Of a DNA stretch of 40,538 nt, positions 15,459-24,879 are shown piece after piece. This DNA is from Lentisphaerae bacterium RIFOXYA12_64_32 (GTDB lineage: Bacteria > Verrucomicrobiota > Lentisphaeria > Oligosphaerales > YB12-FULL-65-16): NCBI GenBank assembly GCA_001803235.1, contig MHBL01000189.1, positions 1-40,538 on the forward strand, read 5' to 3'. Every line of letters begins with the position of its first letter. Within the stretch, counting starts at the first letter, position 1. The notes beneath the pieces are model-generated. The model ran no database searches, had not been told where the DNA came from, and saw nothing but the letters and a program-made list of their open reading frames with translations. A program made the position numbers and the translations under genes.

Positions 15459-18329
15459 ATGGCATCAGGGGCTCGCCTGACGGTTCGTACCAGAACGCTC
15501 GCAACCGCCTTCTGTGTGGTGCTTTACGGAATCATCGGACAACTGACCCTAGACGCACAGCAACCCGGCCCCGACCCGACGCCGTTCTACGTCTCCACCG
15601 ACGGAAATGACGCCTGGTCCGGATCGCTGGCACGCCCGAACGCCGACCGCACCGATGGCCCGGTCGCCACACTGACTCGCGCCCGTGACCTGGTCCGCAG
15701 TCTCAAAGGCCCCGACGGCGCACTGAAAGCTCCCGCCCGCGTCGAGATCGCCGACGGTGAGTACTTCCTCAACGCCCCGCTCGAACTGTCTCCGCAGGAC
15801 TCGGGCACCGCCACGGCGCCCGTCACCTACACCGCCCCGCCAAACGCCAAGCCGGTCATCAGCGGCGGACGCGTCATCACCGGGTGGAAGAAGCTGGACG
15901 ATGGCAAGCGCTGGTGCGCCGAGATACCCGAAGCAGCCAGCGGCAAGTGGCCGTTTCGGCAGTTGTTCGCAAACGGGACCCGCTGCACACGCGCCCGGAA
16001 CCCGAACGCCGAGGACTACTGGTTCTTCAGCGAGTCCGGCGCTACGATCAAGGACGGCGAGGGCTCGTTCAAGTTCCGCGCCACCGACGTCCAGTCCTGG
16101 GGCGCTGGTGAATCACCAGAGATCCTGTTACACCGCATCTGGGATGTCTCGTGGTTCCGCGCCACACGCCTCGACACGGCCACGCAGACCCTCTGCTTCG
16201 CCACGGCGAAAAACCTGCAGAAGACGTCGCACTGGGAAGGGATGTACTGGCTCGAGAACTCCCTGGCCTACCTCGACGCGCCCGGTGAGTGGTTCCTGGA
16301 CTCCGCGACCGGCATCGTCACCCTCTGGCCGCCGGACGGCCTCGACATGTCGAACGCCACGGTGATCGCACCCGTCATCGAACGACTCGTCCGAATCCAG
16401 GGCGCGCCCGGGCAGCCGGTACAGCACCTAGCCTTTGTCGGCCTCACGTTCAAACACGCCGACTGGTCGCTGCCGGCGGACGGCTATGACGGACACCAGG
16501 CCGACGTCACCATCGGCGCCGGCGTCATGGTTGACTACGCGGAGTCCATCACGTTCCAGAACTGCCTCTTTGCCGACCAGGGCAACCACGCGCTGCAGTT
16601 CGAGAAGGGCTGCCGGAAAAACGTGGTCGACACGTGCGAATTCCGCAACGTCGGCGGCGGCGCCATCCTGCTCGGCACGTTCGGGAACCAGAACCCACCC
16701 GACGCCGAGCAGACGTTCGACAACCAGATCGTGAACTGTGAAATCCACCACAACGGCGAAGTCTACCCCAGCGCGGTCGGCATCGGTGTCGGCTACGCAC
16801 ACCACAACCTCATCGCCAGGAACCACGTACACCACACCAGCTACACCGGCATCTCGGTCGGGTTCGGCTGGACCTACGCACTGACCGCTGCCCACGACAA
16901 CATCATCGAGGGCAATCACCTGCACGATATCCAGCTCGTCATGGGCGACGGCGCCGCCATCTACACGCTCAGCCGCCAACCCGGGACCATCATCCGCGGC
17001 AACGTCATCCACGACGTGCAGGGCTACCTCACCTACGGCAGCGGTATCTACCTGGACAACAACAGCTCCGAGATTCTGGTCGAGAACAACCTCGTGGCGC
17101 GCACCATCTGCGCCAGTGTCGTCAACAACGCCATCGGTCGCGACAACATCCTGCGCAACAATATCTTCGCGCTCGCCGCCACCGACTCGTTCCACCTCAA
17201 CGGCTGCAAGGACAACACCATCGTCGGCAACATCATCTACATCCGCGAAGGCTGCTGCGGCAACTGGACGCCCGACAACGTCAAGGAAATGGACCGCAAC
17301 CTGTACTGGTTCGCCGGCGACGGCGAGTTCGTCTTCCCCGACGGCATGACCCTGAACGACTGGCGTGGCCTGGGGTTCGACAAGAACTCCATCGTCGCAG
17401 ACCCGCTGTTCAAAGACGTCGCCAACGGCGACTTCTCACTCCGCCCCGAGTCGCCCGCCCTGACCCAACTCGGCTTCAAGCCCTTCGACACGCCCGTGCT
17501 CGGCCCGCCGCCGTCCGACCGCCGCCAGGACCCGCGCCTGGTCACGCTCTTCAAGCTCGGCAAGGGACTGCGCGACCGGGACGTGACCGTGCAGGTCGTC
17601 CGCCACGCCAACCCGTTCGGTAGCAAACCGCCGGAACTGGACGCGCGCGCCAAGATTGCGGACTCCGCAGCCGCTGTCGACCCAAGCCTGCGCGCCTGGT
17701 GGCCGTTCGACGAAGTCATCCCGGCCCGGCCCGGCGGGCAGATGCAGGGCGCCATGCAGCCCGGGTGTCAGCAGGTCCCCGGCGTTGCGGGTACGGCGCT
17801 ATCATTCGACGGCAAGACTGCCAAGGTCGACGTACCGCCACACCCGGCCCTGGCCATCACCGACGCCATCACCGTCATGGCGTGGGTGAAACTCGAACCG
17901 CAGCAGACATACAAGGGCGCGCTCGGCATCATCGAGCGCCCGCAGGTCTGCCGGCTGATGGTCGTCGAGGGCGAAGCGCCCTTCTCGATCCGGTTCGGCG
18001 CCGCACTCGAGAAGTCCGGCCTGTTCGAAGTCCAGTCCGAACGCACCGTCGCCGCCGGCGTTTGGACCCACGTCGCCGGCACCTTCGACAGCCAGACCGG
18101 CGTCACCTCAGTCTACGTCAACGGCCGCCTGGCCCAGACCAAGACCGCCACACCCGGCGCCAAAATCGTCAAGAGCTCCGCCGGATTCCAGATCGGCCTC
18201 CGCGACAGCCGCGCCTACCTCTACGGCAGCCTGGACGAGGTTCGGATCTACGCCCGCGTCCTGACCGAACCGGAGATCGCCGCCGAATACAAACGCCTCG
18301 CGCCCGCGGAAACCGCAGTTCGACCATGA
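15459..18329 (+). CDS. Secreted right-handed parallel beta-helix protein with C-terminal LamG-like domain
   Basis: A 956-residue exported protein. A signal peptide (about residues 1-32) has a basic start and a hydrophobic core (FCVVLYGIIGQLTL). Next comes a FYVSTDGNDAWSGS...GPVATLTRARD segment typical of secreted beta-helix carbohydrate-active proteins (GH141-like among them), then a long series of beta-helix coils (about 280-650) with repeated N-x-I-x-x-N and G-N-x-I patterns. The last 210 residues form a concanavalin-like LamG domain (WWPFDE, ALSFDGKTAKV, WTHVAGTFD, YVNGRLA, LDEVRIYARVLTEPEI). ATG 15459 has a near-perfect AAAGGAGGT six bases upstream and is preferred to the 15390 start. It probably binds or cleaves polysaccharide; catalytic residues cannot be assigned by eye. 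The next gene is also exported, so the two may form one unit. Confidence 0.88.
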   Translation: MASGARLTVRTRTLATAFCVVLYGIIGQLTLDAQQPGPDPTPFYVSTDGNDAWSGSLARPNADRTDGPVATLTRARDLVRSLKGPDGALKAPARVEIADGEYFLNAPLELSPQDSGTATAPVTYTAPPNAKPVISGGRVITGWKKLDDGKRWCAEIPEAASGKWPFRQLFANGTRCTRARNPNAEDYWFFSESGATIKDGEGSFKFRATDVQSWGAGESPEILLHRIWDVSWFRATRLDTATQTLCFATAKNLQKTSHWEGMYWLENSLAYLDAPGEWFLDSATGIVTLWPPDGLDMSNATVIAPVIERLVRIQGAPGQPVQHLAFVGLTFKHADWSLPADGYDGHQADVTIGAGVMVDYAESITFQNCLFADQGNHALQFEKGCRKNVVDTCEFRNVGGGAILLGTFGNQNPPDAEQTFDNQIVNCEIHHNGEVYPSAVGIGVGYAHHNLIARNHVHHTSYTGISVGFGWTYALTAAHDNIIEGNHLHDIQLVMGDGAAIYTLSRQPGTIIRGNVIHDVQGYLTYGSGIYLDNNSSEILVENNLVARTICASVVNNAIGRDNILRNNIFALAATDSFHLNGCKDNTIVGNIIYIREGCCGNWTPDNVKEMDRNLYWFAGDGEFVFPDGMTLNDWRGLGFDKNSIVADPLFKDVANGDFSLRPESPALTQLGFKPFDTPVLGPPPSDRRQDPRLVTLFKLGKGLRDRDVTVQVVRHANPFGSKPPELDARAKIADSAAAVDPSLRAWWPFDEVIPARPGGQMQGAMQPGCQQVPGVAGTALSFDGKTAKVDVPPHPALAITDAITVMAWVKLEPQQTYKGALGIIERPQVCRLMVVEGEAPFSIRFGAALEKSGLFEVQSERTVAAGVWTHVAGTFDSQTGVTSVYVNGRLAQTKTATPGAKIVKSSAGFQIGLRDSRAYLYGSLDEVRIYARVLTEPEIAAEYKRLAPAETAVRP

Positions 18330-18582
18330 AGAACATGAAGGGCATGAAGGTCGATGAATGGACCACAATCCGGGGCGGGGGGGACGGCGTCCACCGACTC
18401 CGACCAGGCAACGGCACAACGCGGGCTCGTAGTCCCGCGTTTACGCGGTCCGGGTTCCGCGCGGCCAGGGCAGGCAGGGTGGCGCCTGAAGGTGCGGCCA
18501 CGAACGAAGTGGAGATTGTCGAGTCGCGCACGACACGAGCCGAAACCTGAACACTGAACACCCGCCCCCGGAGATCCCTCCA
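18330..18582. repeat. CATGAAGGG short-period repeat and CCGCGT/ACGCGG hairpin
   Basis: Immediately after the beta-helix stop come irregular copies of a 9-base unit, ATGAAGAAC ATGAAGGGC ATGAAGGTC (about 18326-18352). A related inverted copy ends the AraC-family gene at 32455-32480. At 18435-18448 is a CCGCGT/ACGCGG hairpin preceded by GTAGTC and followed by CGGTCCGGGT; the same arrangement is at 30221-30248. Near the right end a CGAAACCTGAACACTGAACAC stretch belongs to the CCTGAAAC family seen at 28443-28474 and 32425-32450. Confidence 0.6.
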
Positions 18583-21500
18583 TTGCCTGCCAACCACAAG
18601 TCAATGACCCCACGCCTGCGCCTGCCGCACCCGTCCCTGCCGGTCCTGATCGGGCTCTGGCTGCTGACCGCGCCTGCAGCCTTCCTCTTCGCCGACGACT
18701 GGCCGATGTGGCGCTGCGACGCGCAGCGCTCAGCGGTCACTCCAGAGCGCCTACCGGAAACGCTGAGCCTCGCCTGGTCGCGCAGCCTGCCCACACCAGC
18801 ACCCGCATGGGACGATCCCCAGCTCGGGTTCGATCTGGTCGATACACCGGTGATCGTCGGCGACCGGCTGTTCGTGGGCTCGTCCCGGAACGGCTGCCTG
18901 ACCGCACTCAATGCGGGCACGGGCGAAGAACTCTGGCGCTTCTGGACCAACGGCCCCGTCCGCCTGCCGCCCGCCGCGCATGGCGCCAACATCATCGTCG
19001 CCTCTGACGACGGTTACCTCTACTGCGTCGACCAGGCGACCGGTAAGGAAATCTGGCGGTTCTTCGCCGGACTGGCGCCGAAGACGCTGCTCGGCAACGG
19101 CCGGCTCGCCTCGATGTGGGCCGTCCGTGGCGGCCCGGCGGTGCACAACGGCCGACTTTATTTCGCCGCCGGCGTGTGGCCGTTCATGGGTGTGTCCATC
19201 TACGCCCTGGACCCGGACTCGGGCCGCGCCGTCTGGACCAACGACAGTGCCGGTGTCTTCGGCACCAACCAAGTCTACGATCAATACAAGCAGTACTGGG
19301 GCACCTCACCGCAGGGCGCCCTGGCCCTGTGCGGGGACACGCTGGTGGTTCCCTCCTGCCGGGCTCAACCGCTGCTCCTCAACGCCGCCAACGGCGCATT
19401 GCAGCGCGCCGAGGCCGGCTGGAAGTCCTACGGCGGCGGCGGCGATTCGCGGCTGGCCGTGTCCGACGCGTACCTGTTCGTCGGCGGCTTCATCTTCGAC
19501 CGCGAGAAAATGCTCCCCATCTGCCTGAACGCCGCCGATCCGGCGCTCAAACCCCTGCCCGTCCTGCCCATCCTCGACGGCAACGTACTCGGCGTCGCCA
19601 CCGCCAAGACACTCGAGGTCTACGACATGACCCAACCCCAGCGCAAGACGTACTCGGGAAACTACGGCGTGCGTCTCGTTCGAACCGATGCCGCCAGCCT
19701 CTGGCATGCGACCCTCGCACAGCCGCCAACCGCCATGATCAAAGCCGGCGGGCGTCTCTATGTGGGCAGCACCGGCAAGCTCCTGGCTTTTGCCGCCAAC
19801 CCGGCGCCCGGGACTGAACCGGCGCCGGCCTGGCAACAGGAGTTCGACGGCACGCCGCAGGAACTGGCCGCAGCCAACGGCCGGCTCTTCGTCGCCACCC
19901 GCGAAGGACGCCTCTACTGCTTCGCCGGACAGACCGCCAACACCCCCCGGGACTGGCCACGCATCGAGGCCGCTCTCGCGCCCGATCCGCGATGGGAAGC
20001 CGCAACCCGCCGCCTGATCGATGAAACCGGCGTCAACTCCGGCTATGCCGTCGTCCTCGGACTCGCCGACGGCGGACTCGTCACGGAACTGCTGCGGACC
20101 TCGCAACTCGATGTCATTGCCGTGGACGCCAATCCCGAAACGGTACGAACGTTGCGCGAACGCCTCGCCGCCGCCGGCCTGCTGGGGCCGCGCGTGACCA
20201 TTCAGCTGTGCGACCCCCTCGATGCCGCACTGCCGTCGTACCTGGCCAGTTTGATCGTCACTGAACGTCCCGACCTGATCGCTGCCGCACCCGCCGCGCG
20301 CCTGGCCCGTGCCGTGTTCCCCATTCTGCGCCCGTACGGCGGCATGGCGCGCCTGCCGCTGCCGGAACCCCTGCGTTCGCCGCTCGAACGCGAAATCCAG
20401 TCCCTCTGCCCGGGCGAGGCACGGTTCCAGGCAACCGGCGCGGACACTGTCATCACCCGGCCCGGCGCATTGCCCGACGCCGCCGACTGGACGCACGAGG
20501 GGGCGGACCCGGGCAACACGTGGATGGGCCAGGACAATCTCGTTCAGGCGCCGCTCGGAGTCCTCTGGTTCGGCGGACCGGCCGAGAAGAACGAACTGTA
20601 CCGCAGCCGCCACAGCGATCCGCCCACCGCGCGGTTCGCCGCCGGTCGGCTGTTCATCTATGGGAATGGCACGGTCAGCGCCGTCGACGCCTACACCGGT
20701 CGCCTCCTGTGGAAACGCGGCATGCCCAAGACCAAGCCGTTCACGAACGCCCGCGCCTACGTCCGCGGCGGCGAGATGCCCGAGTGCACCGGCGGCACCG
20801 CGCCGACGGCCTGGTACGTCGCCCTCCCCGACAGCCTGTACCTCGCCTACGGTCAAGCCTGCGAAGTCTGGGATCCCGCCACTGGCAAGACGCTCCGCGA
20901 GTACCGGCTCAAGCCCGAGAGTGGCACCGGTGACGACCTGTTCTGGGGTGACCTGCGCGTCGACGGTGACGTCTTGGTCGCCGGCGCCCAGTTCCCAGAG
21001 GAGGACCAGATCTCCGCCTTCACCGCAGACGACCTGGCCGGCATCGCGCCCGAAAACCTACGCAAACTCGCGAGTTCGCTCCGAGAATGGGCGCCGCTCA
21101 AAGACCTGACCGCGCTCGAGACCGCACCTGACGCGGGCAGCGCGGTGCAGGGCCTGAACAGGCTCCTCAATGAACGCGCCATGGACACCATCGTGCCCGC
21201 CCCGTTGGCCACGGCCGGCGGCGCCGGCGACGAACGCGGCAAGGCCATTGCGGGCGCGATCACGGCGGTAAAGAAGCACCGCGAGCGCCAAGCCTACTCG
21301 TACACGCCGTACCTGAGCCTCGCCAGTCAGAACCGGCTCCTCCTCGAAGCCTGCTACCCGCAGGTCCGCCGCCACCCGCCCGTCCTCTACTGGCACAACC
21401 TCTACCCGTGGGACGGCGCCTGCACCCGGCAGTTGGTCGGACTCCAGCGCCAGACCGGCGCGGTCCTGTGGCGCCAGCAAGCGCTCTGCGGATTTCCCCA

Positions 21501-22812
21501 GAAGTCGATCGCGGTGGGCGATGGCCGCGTCTTCTGCATTGACCGCGTCGACGCAGACGTGGAAGCATACCTCGCCCGCCAAAGCTCGCCGCCCGCAAGC
21601 CGCGCGGCGGTCAAGGCGTTCGAACTGACCAGCGGCAAACCGCTGTGGACCGTCGAGGGCGACGTTCCCGGCTACCACTTGATGTACAGTGCCGAGCACG
21701 ACATCCTCGTGGCGCCCAGCGCGCATGACCCCGACCCGGCCTCATGGAGCCGCAAGAAACGGGAACAGTGGGTGCGACTGATCGCCTATCGCGGTGCCGA
21801 CGGCACTGTCATCTGGGACAGGAAGCTCGAGCTCGACCGCACCAGCGGCCGGCACCGGATGTGGTACAATTGGCTGCTGGGCAAAGACATGGTCATGGTC
21901 GAGTCGTACTACGACACGCATGCCGACTTCTACGGGTTCGACTTGCGCACGGGCGAACCACGCATGCGCCACAGCCCCCTCACCGACACGGAAATCCCAT
22001 GGAGCGCGCAACGCCGCGGCGGCTGTACCAAGAACCTGAGTTGCCCGAACCTGCTGCTGTTCCGGTCCAGCACCGCCGGCTACTTCGACCTCGCCAGCGA
22101 CGGCGGCACGGTAAACCTGACCGGGTTCCGGACCGGCTGCAAGAACAGCCTCATCCCGGCCGGCGGCATCCTGAACGCGCCAAACTACGCCTCCGGCTGC
22201 ACCTGCAACTACCCCGTGTTCACCGCGCTGGCGCTGCGGCATATGCCCGAAGTCGAAACCTGGTCAACGAGCAACTACACGTACGACGGCGCCCCGGTCA
22301 CATGCCTCGGACTGAATCTCGGCGCCCCCGGCGACCGCCGCGCCCCGGACGGAACCTTCTGGCTCGACTGTCCCAGCGTCGGCGGCCCGTCCCCCGACAT
22401 CCAGGTCCGTATCGAACCGGCGACGCCCGAGTGGTTCTACCGCCACTCGGCTCGGATGAAAGGCGGCCCCCTGCCCTGGGTTACTGCCTCAGGCGCCGAG
22501 GGGCTGAGTTCGCTCAGCCTGACCCTGCGGCCCGATGCAAAAGACCCCGTACAACCGCCGGCGCCCCGCACCTACACCGTCCGGCTCTTCTTCGCCGAGG
22601 ACACCGACACCACGCCCGGCGCGCGCGTGTTCGATGTTGCCCTCCAAGGGAAGACAGTCATCGAAGCTCTCGATCTCGCCCGGGAGGCCGGCCGCGACGT
22701 CGGCGTGGTCAAGGAATTCCACGGCGTCCAGGCCGACACCACACTGACCGTCACCCTCACGCCCAAGACTGGCAAGACCCTGCTCTGCGGCATCGAACTG
22801 CGCCGCGAGTGA
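18583..22812 (+). CDS. Giant exported PQQ-repeat beta-propeller protein with embedded methyltransferase-like domain and malectin-like tail
   Basis: A 1409-residue protein with an N-terminal signal peptide (hydrophobic LPVLIGLWLLTAPAAFLFA). Outer parts are PQQ-type propeller blades with repeated G-x-L-x-A-L-x-x-x-T-G-x-x-x-W patterns: residues about 100-170 and 205-225, then 690-720, 940-990 and 1000-1080. Inserted at about 470-600 is a Rossmann-like segment, NSGYAVVLGLADGGLV, IAVDANPETVRTLRERL and VTIQLCDPLDA, reading like a class I SAM-dependent methyltransferase fold; the SAM loop is altered, so activity is doubtful. The last 160 residues resemble malectin or a similar carbohydrate-binding domain (TYTVRLFFAED, ARVFDVALQGK, CGIELRRE). 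The TTG at 18583 has GGAG nine bases upstream; ATG 18604 is the alternative. Probably a secreted carbohydrate-related or scaffold protein. Confidence 0.83.
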   Translation: MPANHKSMTPRLRLPHPSLPVLIGLWLLTAPAAFLFADDWPMWRCDAQRSAVTPERLPETLSLAWSRSLPTPAPAWDDPQLGFDLVDTPVIVGDRLFVGSSRNGCLTALNAGTGEELWRFWTNGPVRLPPAAHGANIIVASDDGYLYCVDQATGKEIWRFFAGLAPKTLLGNGRLASMWAVRGGPAVHNGRLYFAAGVWPFMGVSIYALDPDSGRAVWTNDSAGVFGTNQVYDQYKQYWGTSPQGALALCGDTLVVPSCRAQPLLLNAANGALQRAEAGWKSYGGGGDSRLAVSDAYLFVGGFIFDREKMLPICLNAADPALKPLPVLPILDGNVLGVATAKTLEVYDMTQPQRKTYSGNYGVRLVRTDAASLWHATLAQPPTAMIKAGGRLYVGSTGKLLAFAANPAPGTEPAPAWQQEFDGTPQELAAANGRLFVATREGRLYCFAGQTANTPRDWPRIEAALAPDPRWEAATRRLIDETGVNSGYAVVLGLADGGLVTELLRTSQLDVIAVDANPETVRTLRERLAAAGLLGPRVTIQLCDPLDAALPSYLASLIVTERPDLIAAAPAARLARAVFPILRPYGGMARLPLPEPLRSPLEREIQSLCPGEARFQATGADTVITRPGALPDAADWTHEGADPGNTWMGQDNLVQAPLGVLWFGGPAEKNELYRSRHSDPPTARFAAGRLFIYGNGTVSAVDAYTGRLLWKRGMPKTKPFTNARAYVRGGEMPECTGGTAPTAWYVALPDSLYLAYGQACEVWDPATGKTLREYRLKPESGTGDDLFWGDLRVDGDVLVAGAQFPEEDQISAFTADDLAGIAPENLRKLASSLREWAPLKDLTALETAPDAGSAVQGLNRLLNERAMDTIVPAPLATAGGAGDERGKAIAGAITAVKKHRERQAYSYTPYLSLASQNRLLLEACYPQVRRHPPVLYWHNLYPWDGACTRQLVGLQRQTGAVLWRQQALCGFPQKSIAVGDGRVFCIDRVDADVEAYLARQSSPPASRAAVKAFELTSGKPLWTVEGDVPGYHLMYSAEHDILVAPSAHDPDPASWSRKKREQWVRLIAYRGADGTVIWDRKLELDRTSGRHRMWYNWLLGKDMVMVESYYDTHADFYGFDLRTGEPRMRHSPLTDTEIPWSAQRRGGCTKNLSCPNLLLFRSSTAGYFDLASDGGTVNLTGFRTGCKNSLIPAGGILNAPNYASGCTCNYPVFTALALRHMPEVETWSTSNYTYDGAPVTCLGLNLGAPGDRRAPDGTFWLDCPSVGGPSPDIQVRIEPATPEWFYRHSARMKGGPLPWVTASGAEGLSSLSLTLRPDAKDPVQPPAPRTYTVRLFFAEDTDTTPGARVFDVALQGKTVIEALDLAREAGRDVGVVKEFHGVQADTTLTVTLTPKTGKTLLCGIELRRE

Positions 22813-23093
22813 GGGCGACAGGCCGCACCCGTTCCCAGTGGCCCGGCCAGTCCCTTGGCCGGCGTCTCACTTTCCACCCGCCACTCCCATGTTACTCACG
22901 GGGCCCAGTAAAGTGGCCGGAGCGGCTCGCTCCGGCACCCGCGGGAGCGCTCCCGCCACGTTGCCAGAACGCCCCGACGGAAGCGAGTAACGCCTGCACA
23001 GGATCGGGCGGTGTTCCGTTGACGTCGTGACATGTACGGGTGATGCCCAGGCATCCCCTCTGGGACGTGCATCTCTGTGGCCGCCAGACAGTC
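22813..23093. repeat. Hairpin-rich gap, inverted copy of the 9870-9960 repeat
   Basis: The segment 22875-22980 read on the minus strand repeats parts of 9870-9962: CAACGTGGCGGGAGCG, CTCCCGCGGGTG, CGGAGCGAGCCG, and AGTAACATGGGAGT with GCGGGTGG, although the two halves are in swapped order. It holds a perfect 9-bp hairpin GCCGGAGCG/CGCTCCGGC (22916-22936) and the palindrome GGGAGCGCTCCC. No gene is evident. Confidence 0.65.
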
Positions 23094-24044
23094 TTACTTC
23101 GCCGGTGCCGGGGCATTCGGGTCGGCCGCCTCGACGTTTTCCACGCCGTAGACCGGCCGCAACTGCTCTTCCGTTGGCAACGTGTCGTACACCTCGCCCC
23201 GCGGTCCGATCCAAGTGCCGCCTTCACCCGCACGGAGGACGACCTTGGACTTGGAGCCGTTCCGGTTCAGAAACCAGAATGTCTTCTCCTGTTCGGGTGC
23301 AGGTTGCGCCTGAGTCTGAGCCACCGTGTCGAGGGTTTCCCCAAGCCCGGCCAGTCCATAGATTGGCAGCAACTGCTGCTCGGTCGGAAAACTATCGTAG
23401 TATTCACCACGGGGGCCGATCCACTGCCCGCCGTCAGCAGCCTGCAACACAACCGCCGTCTTGGACCCGTTCGGATTGGTGATCCAGACCGTCCATGACG
23501 GGTTGGCGGCGGGTGCAACCGGCGCGGGAACGGTGCTGACGGCCGTGGTCGGCCCGGGAACCACCACGTAACCACCGTATACCCGACGAAAATGCGTGTG
23601 CCCATGGATATAGTAGGCTTCGCCGCCCACGATGACCGTGCTGCATCCAGCCGGCAGGATGGGGACTACCGCCCCCACCGGCGCATCAACTATGACGTAG
23701 CCACCACTGTCCACCACATAGAATCCGCCGCCGTAGTAGTAGTAGGGCCGGTTGCTCACCACAATGTTCACGCAGGGCCCTGGCATCCGCATGAAACGCG
23801 TCTGCGGGTACACCACCACCGGCCGGTGCCAGTCGCCACGCCGATCGCCATGCCAGTCGTTGTGCCCACCTCCGGACGAACCGCCGTGCGAATCCCCGCG
23901 CCCACCACCTCCGGACGAACCGCCGTGCGAATCCCCGCGCCCACCGCCTCCGGACGAACCACTGCGGTGCGACTGAGCTTGCGCCCATGGCCCCGTGACC
24001 GCCGCCACAACTGCGGCGACCGCAATAACGTGATGCATTCTCAT
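23094..24044 (-). CDS. Exported Gly/His-rich protein with two C-terminal GS/GEYYD repeat modules (DUF6515-like)
   Basis: A 316-residue protein. A signal peptide (hydrophobic VIAVAAVVAAVTGPWAQA) leads into three copies of a 13-residue Gly/Ser/His/Asp-rich unit (SSGGGGRGDSHGG type), then a Trp/His-rich linker and a Tyr/Gly-rich central domain (RPYYYYGGGFYVV, PAGCSTVIVGGEAYY, HFRRVYGGYVVV) that resembles the DUF6515 family. The C-terminus has two copies of a ~46-residue module with the pattern W-x-x-N-x-N-G-S-K, then GG-x-W-I-G-P-R-G-E-x-Y-D, then E-Q-L-x-P-x-Y-G (about 197-242 and 265-308). The module recurs once in the next gene. ATG 24044 has GAAGGAGA eight bases upstream. Located in the periplasm or outer envelope; function unknown. 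Confidence 0.82.
   Translation of the reverse strand: MRMHHVIAVAAVVAAVTGPWAQAQSHRSGSSGGGGRGDSHGGSSGGGGRGDSHGGSSGGGHNDWHGDRRGDWHRPVVVYPQTRFMRMPGPCVNIVVSNRPYYYYGGGFYVVDSGGYVIVDAPVGAVVPILPAGCSTVIVGGEAYYIHGHTHFRRVYGGYVVVPGPTTAVSTVPAPVAPAANPSWTVWITNPNGSKTAVVLQAADGGQWIGPRGEYYDSFPTEQQLLPIYGLAGLGETLDTVAQTQAQPAPEQEKTFWFLNRNGSKSKVVLRAGEGGTWIGPRGEVYDTLPTEEQLRPVYGVENVEAADPNAPAPAK
23869..23952. repeat. 39-bp tandem repeat inside the Gly/His-rich gene
   Basis: Two near-identical 39-bp units and a partial third (period measured from CCTCCGGACGAA at 23869 and 23908) encode the 13-residue Gly/Ser/His unit. The near identity at DNA level suggests recent expansion, so copy number may differ between strains. 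Confidence 0.85.
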
Positions 24045-24110
24045 GTCTCTATTCTCCTTCGATGAATTGTTCCGCAGATGTCCGCCGATCGAAACCGTAC
24101 GACGCATCGG

Positions 24111-24560
24111 TCAGAACCCGTACAGGCTGTGCAACTGCTCAGGGGACGGCATGGACGCGTAGTACTCGCCTTTCGGCCCCACCCACTGCCCGCCTGAAGC
24201 CTGGGTGAGCCGCACCGGGGTCCTGGACCCGTTCGAGTTCCGGACCCAGACCGTCTGCGTCCGCGCAGCCTCAGCCTGCTGCGCCACCTGCGCCTGCAGC
24301 ACGGCATTCTGCTGCTGGGCCTGGTTGATCTGCTCCTGCTGCCGCCCCATCTGGTTGCCCAGCACTCCCCCCACCACGGCGCCGATCGCCGCCCCCACGG
24401 GCGCGTTGTGCGCATGCATGTTGTTCCCAATCACACCGCCCAGGACCGCGCCGGACGCGGCACCGATCACCGTGCCCTCCTCCACGGTCCTGCAACCGCT
24501 CAGGATCAGCCCCCCGGAAACCAGGGCACCCCACAGAAGAAAACGCTTGCATGTCCTCAT
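24111..24560 (-). CDS. Glycine-zipper lipoprotein with one GS/GEYY repeat module
   Basis: A 149-residue lipoprotein. The signal peptide ends in a lipobox, LILSGC, giving a lipidated Cys at about residue 23. It is followed by a glycine-zipper stretch (VIGAASGAVLGGVIGNN and VGAAIGAVVGGVLGNQ, about 30-70) like 17-kDa surface antigens, a Gln-rich coiled coil (about 70-97), and at the C-terminus one copy of the W-x-x-N-x-N-G-S...GG-x-W-V-G-P-K-G-E-Y-Y module that occurs twice in the neighbouring gene. ATG 24560 lies six bases after GGAGG; the earlier ATG at 24566 abuts that site and is unlikely. It precedes the Gly/His-rich gene with about 65 bases between, so the two are probably co-transcribed. 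An envelope role is inferred. Confidence 0.88.
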   Translation of the reverse strand: MRTCKRFLLWGALVSGGLILSGCRTVEEGTVIGAASGAVLGGVIGNNMHAHNAPVGAAIGAVVGGVLGNQMGRQQEQINQAQQQNAVLQAQVAQQAEAARTQTVWVRNSNGSRTPVRLTQASGGQWVGPKGEYYASMPSPEQLHSLYGF

Positions 24561-24879
24561 CGACATCCTCCGTTCTCAACTCGTCCACGGCCGTTTACGC
24601 CGTCCTAGAGACGTCCTCACCCAAACAGATCTACCCTACACCTGCAGTGCCGTCCGATCCACCTCACATCAGATCCGACATGTTAGACTGCCCAAGCCGC
24701 CGATTTCTTCAATCGCACCTGTGCCCCGCAGCTCTCTTCCTGGCGGGCAAGGGCACGAGTCTCCGTCCGTTCCCGTTCCCGTTCCCGTTCCCGATCATCC
24801 ACGCTCCTGCCCCTTCTCCCCTGCCCCCCTCCGCCACCGTCCACCCTCAACCCTCCACCCGCCGCTGACGCTTCACCCC
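24561..24879. other. Intergenic gap with a CGTTCC hexanucleotide microsatellite
   Basis: No gene. Four perfect copies of CGTTCC lie at 24768-24791. The remainder up to the MITE-like element is pyrimidine-rich, without a recognisable signal. Confidence 0.5.

Noticed and set aside
19306..20856. 516-codon minus-strand frame opposite the PQQ-repeat gene
   Set aside because: Gly/Ala/Gln-rich translation without motifs; plus frame is convincing.
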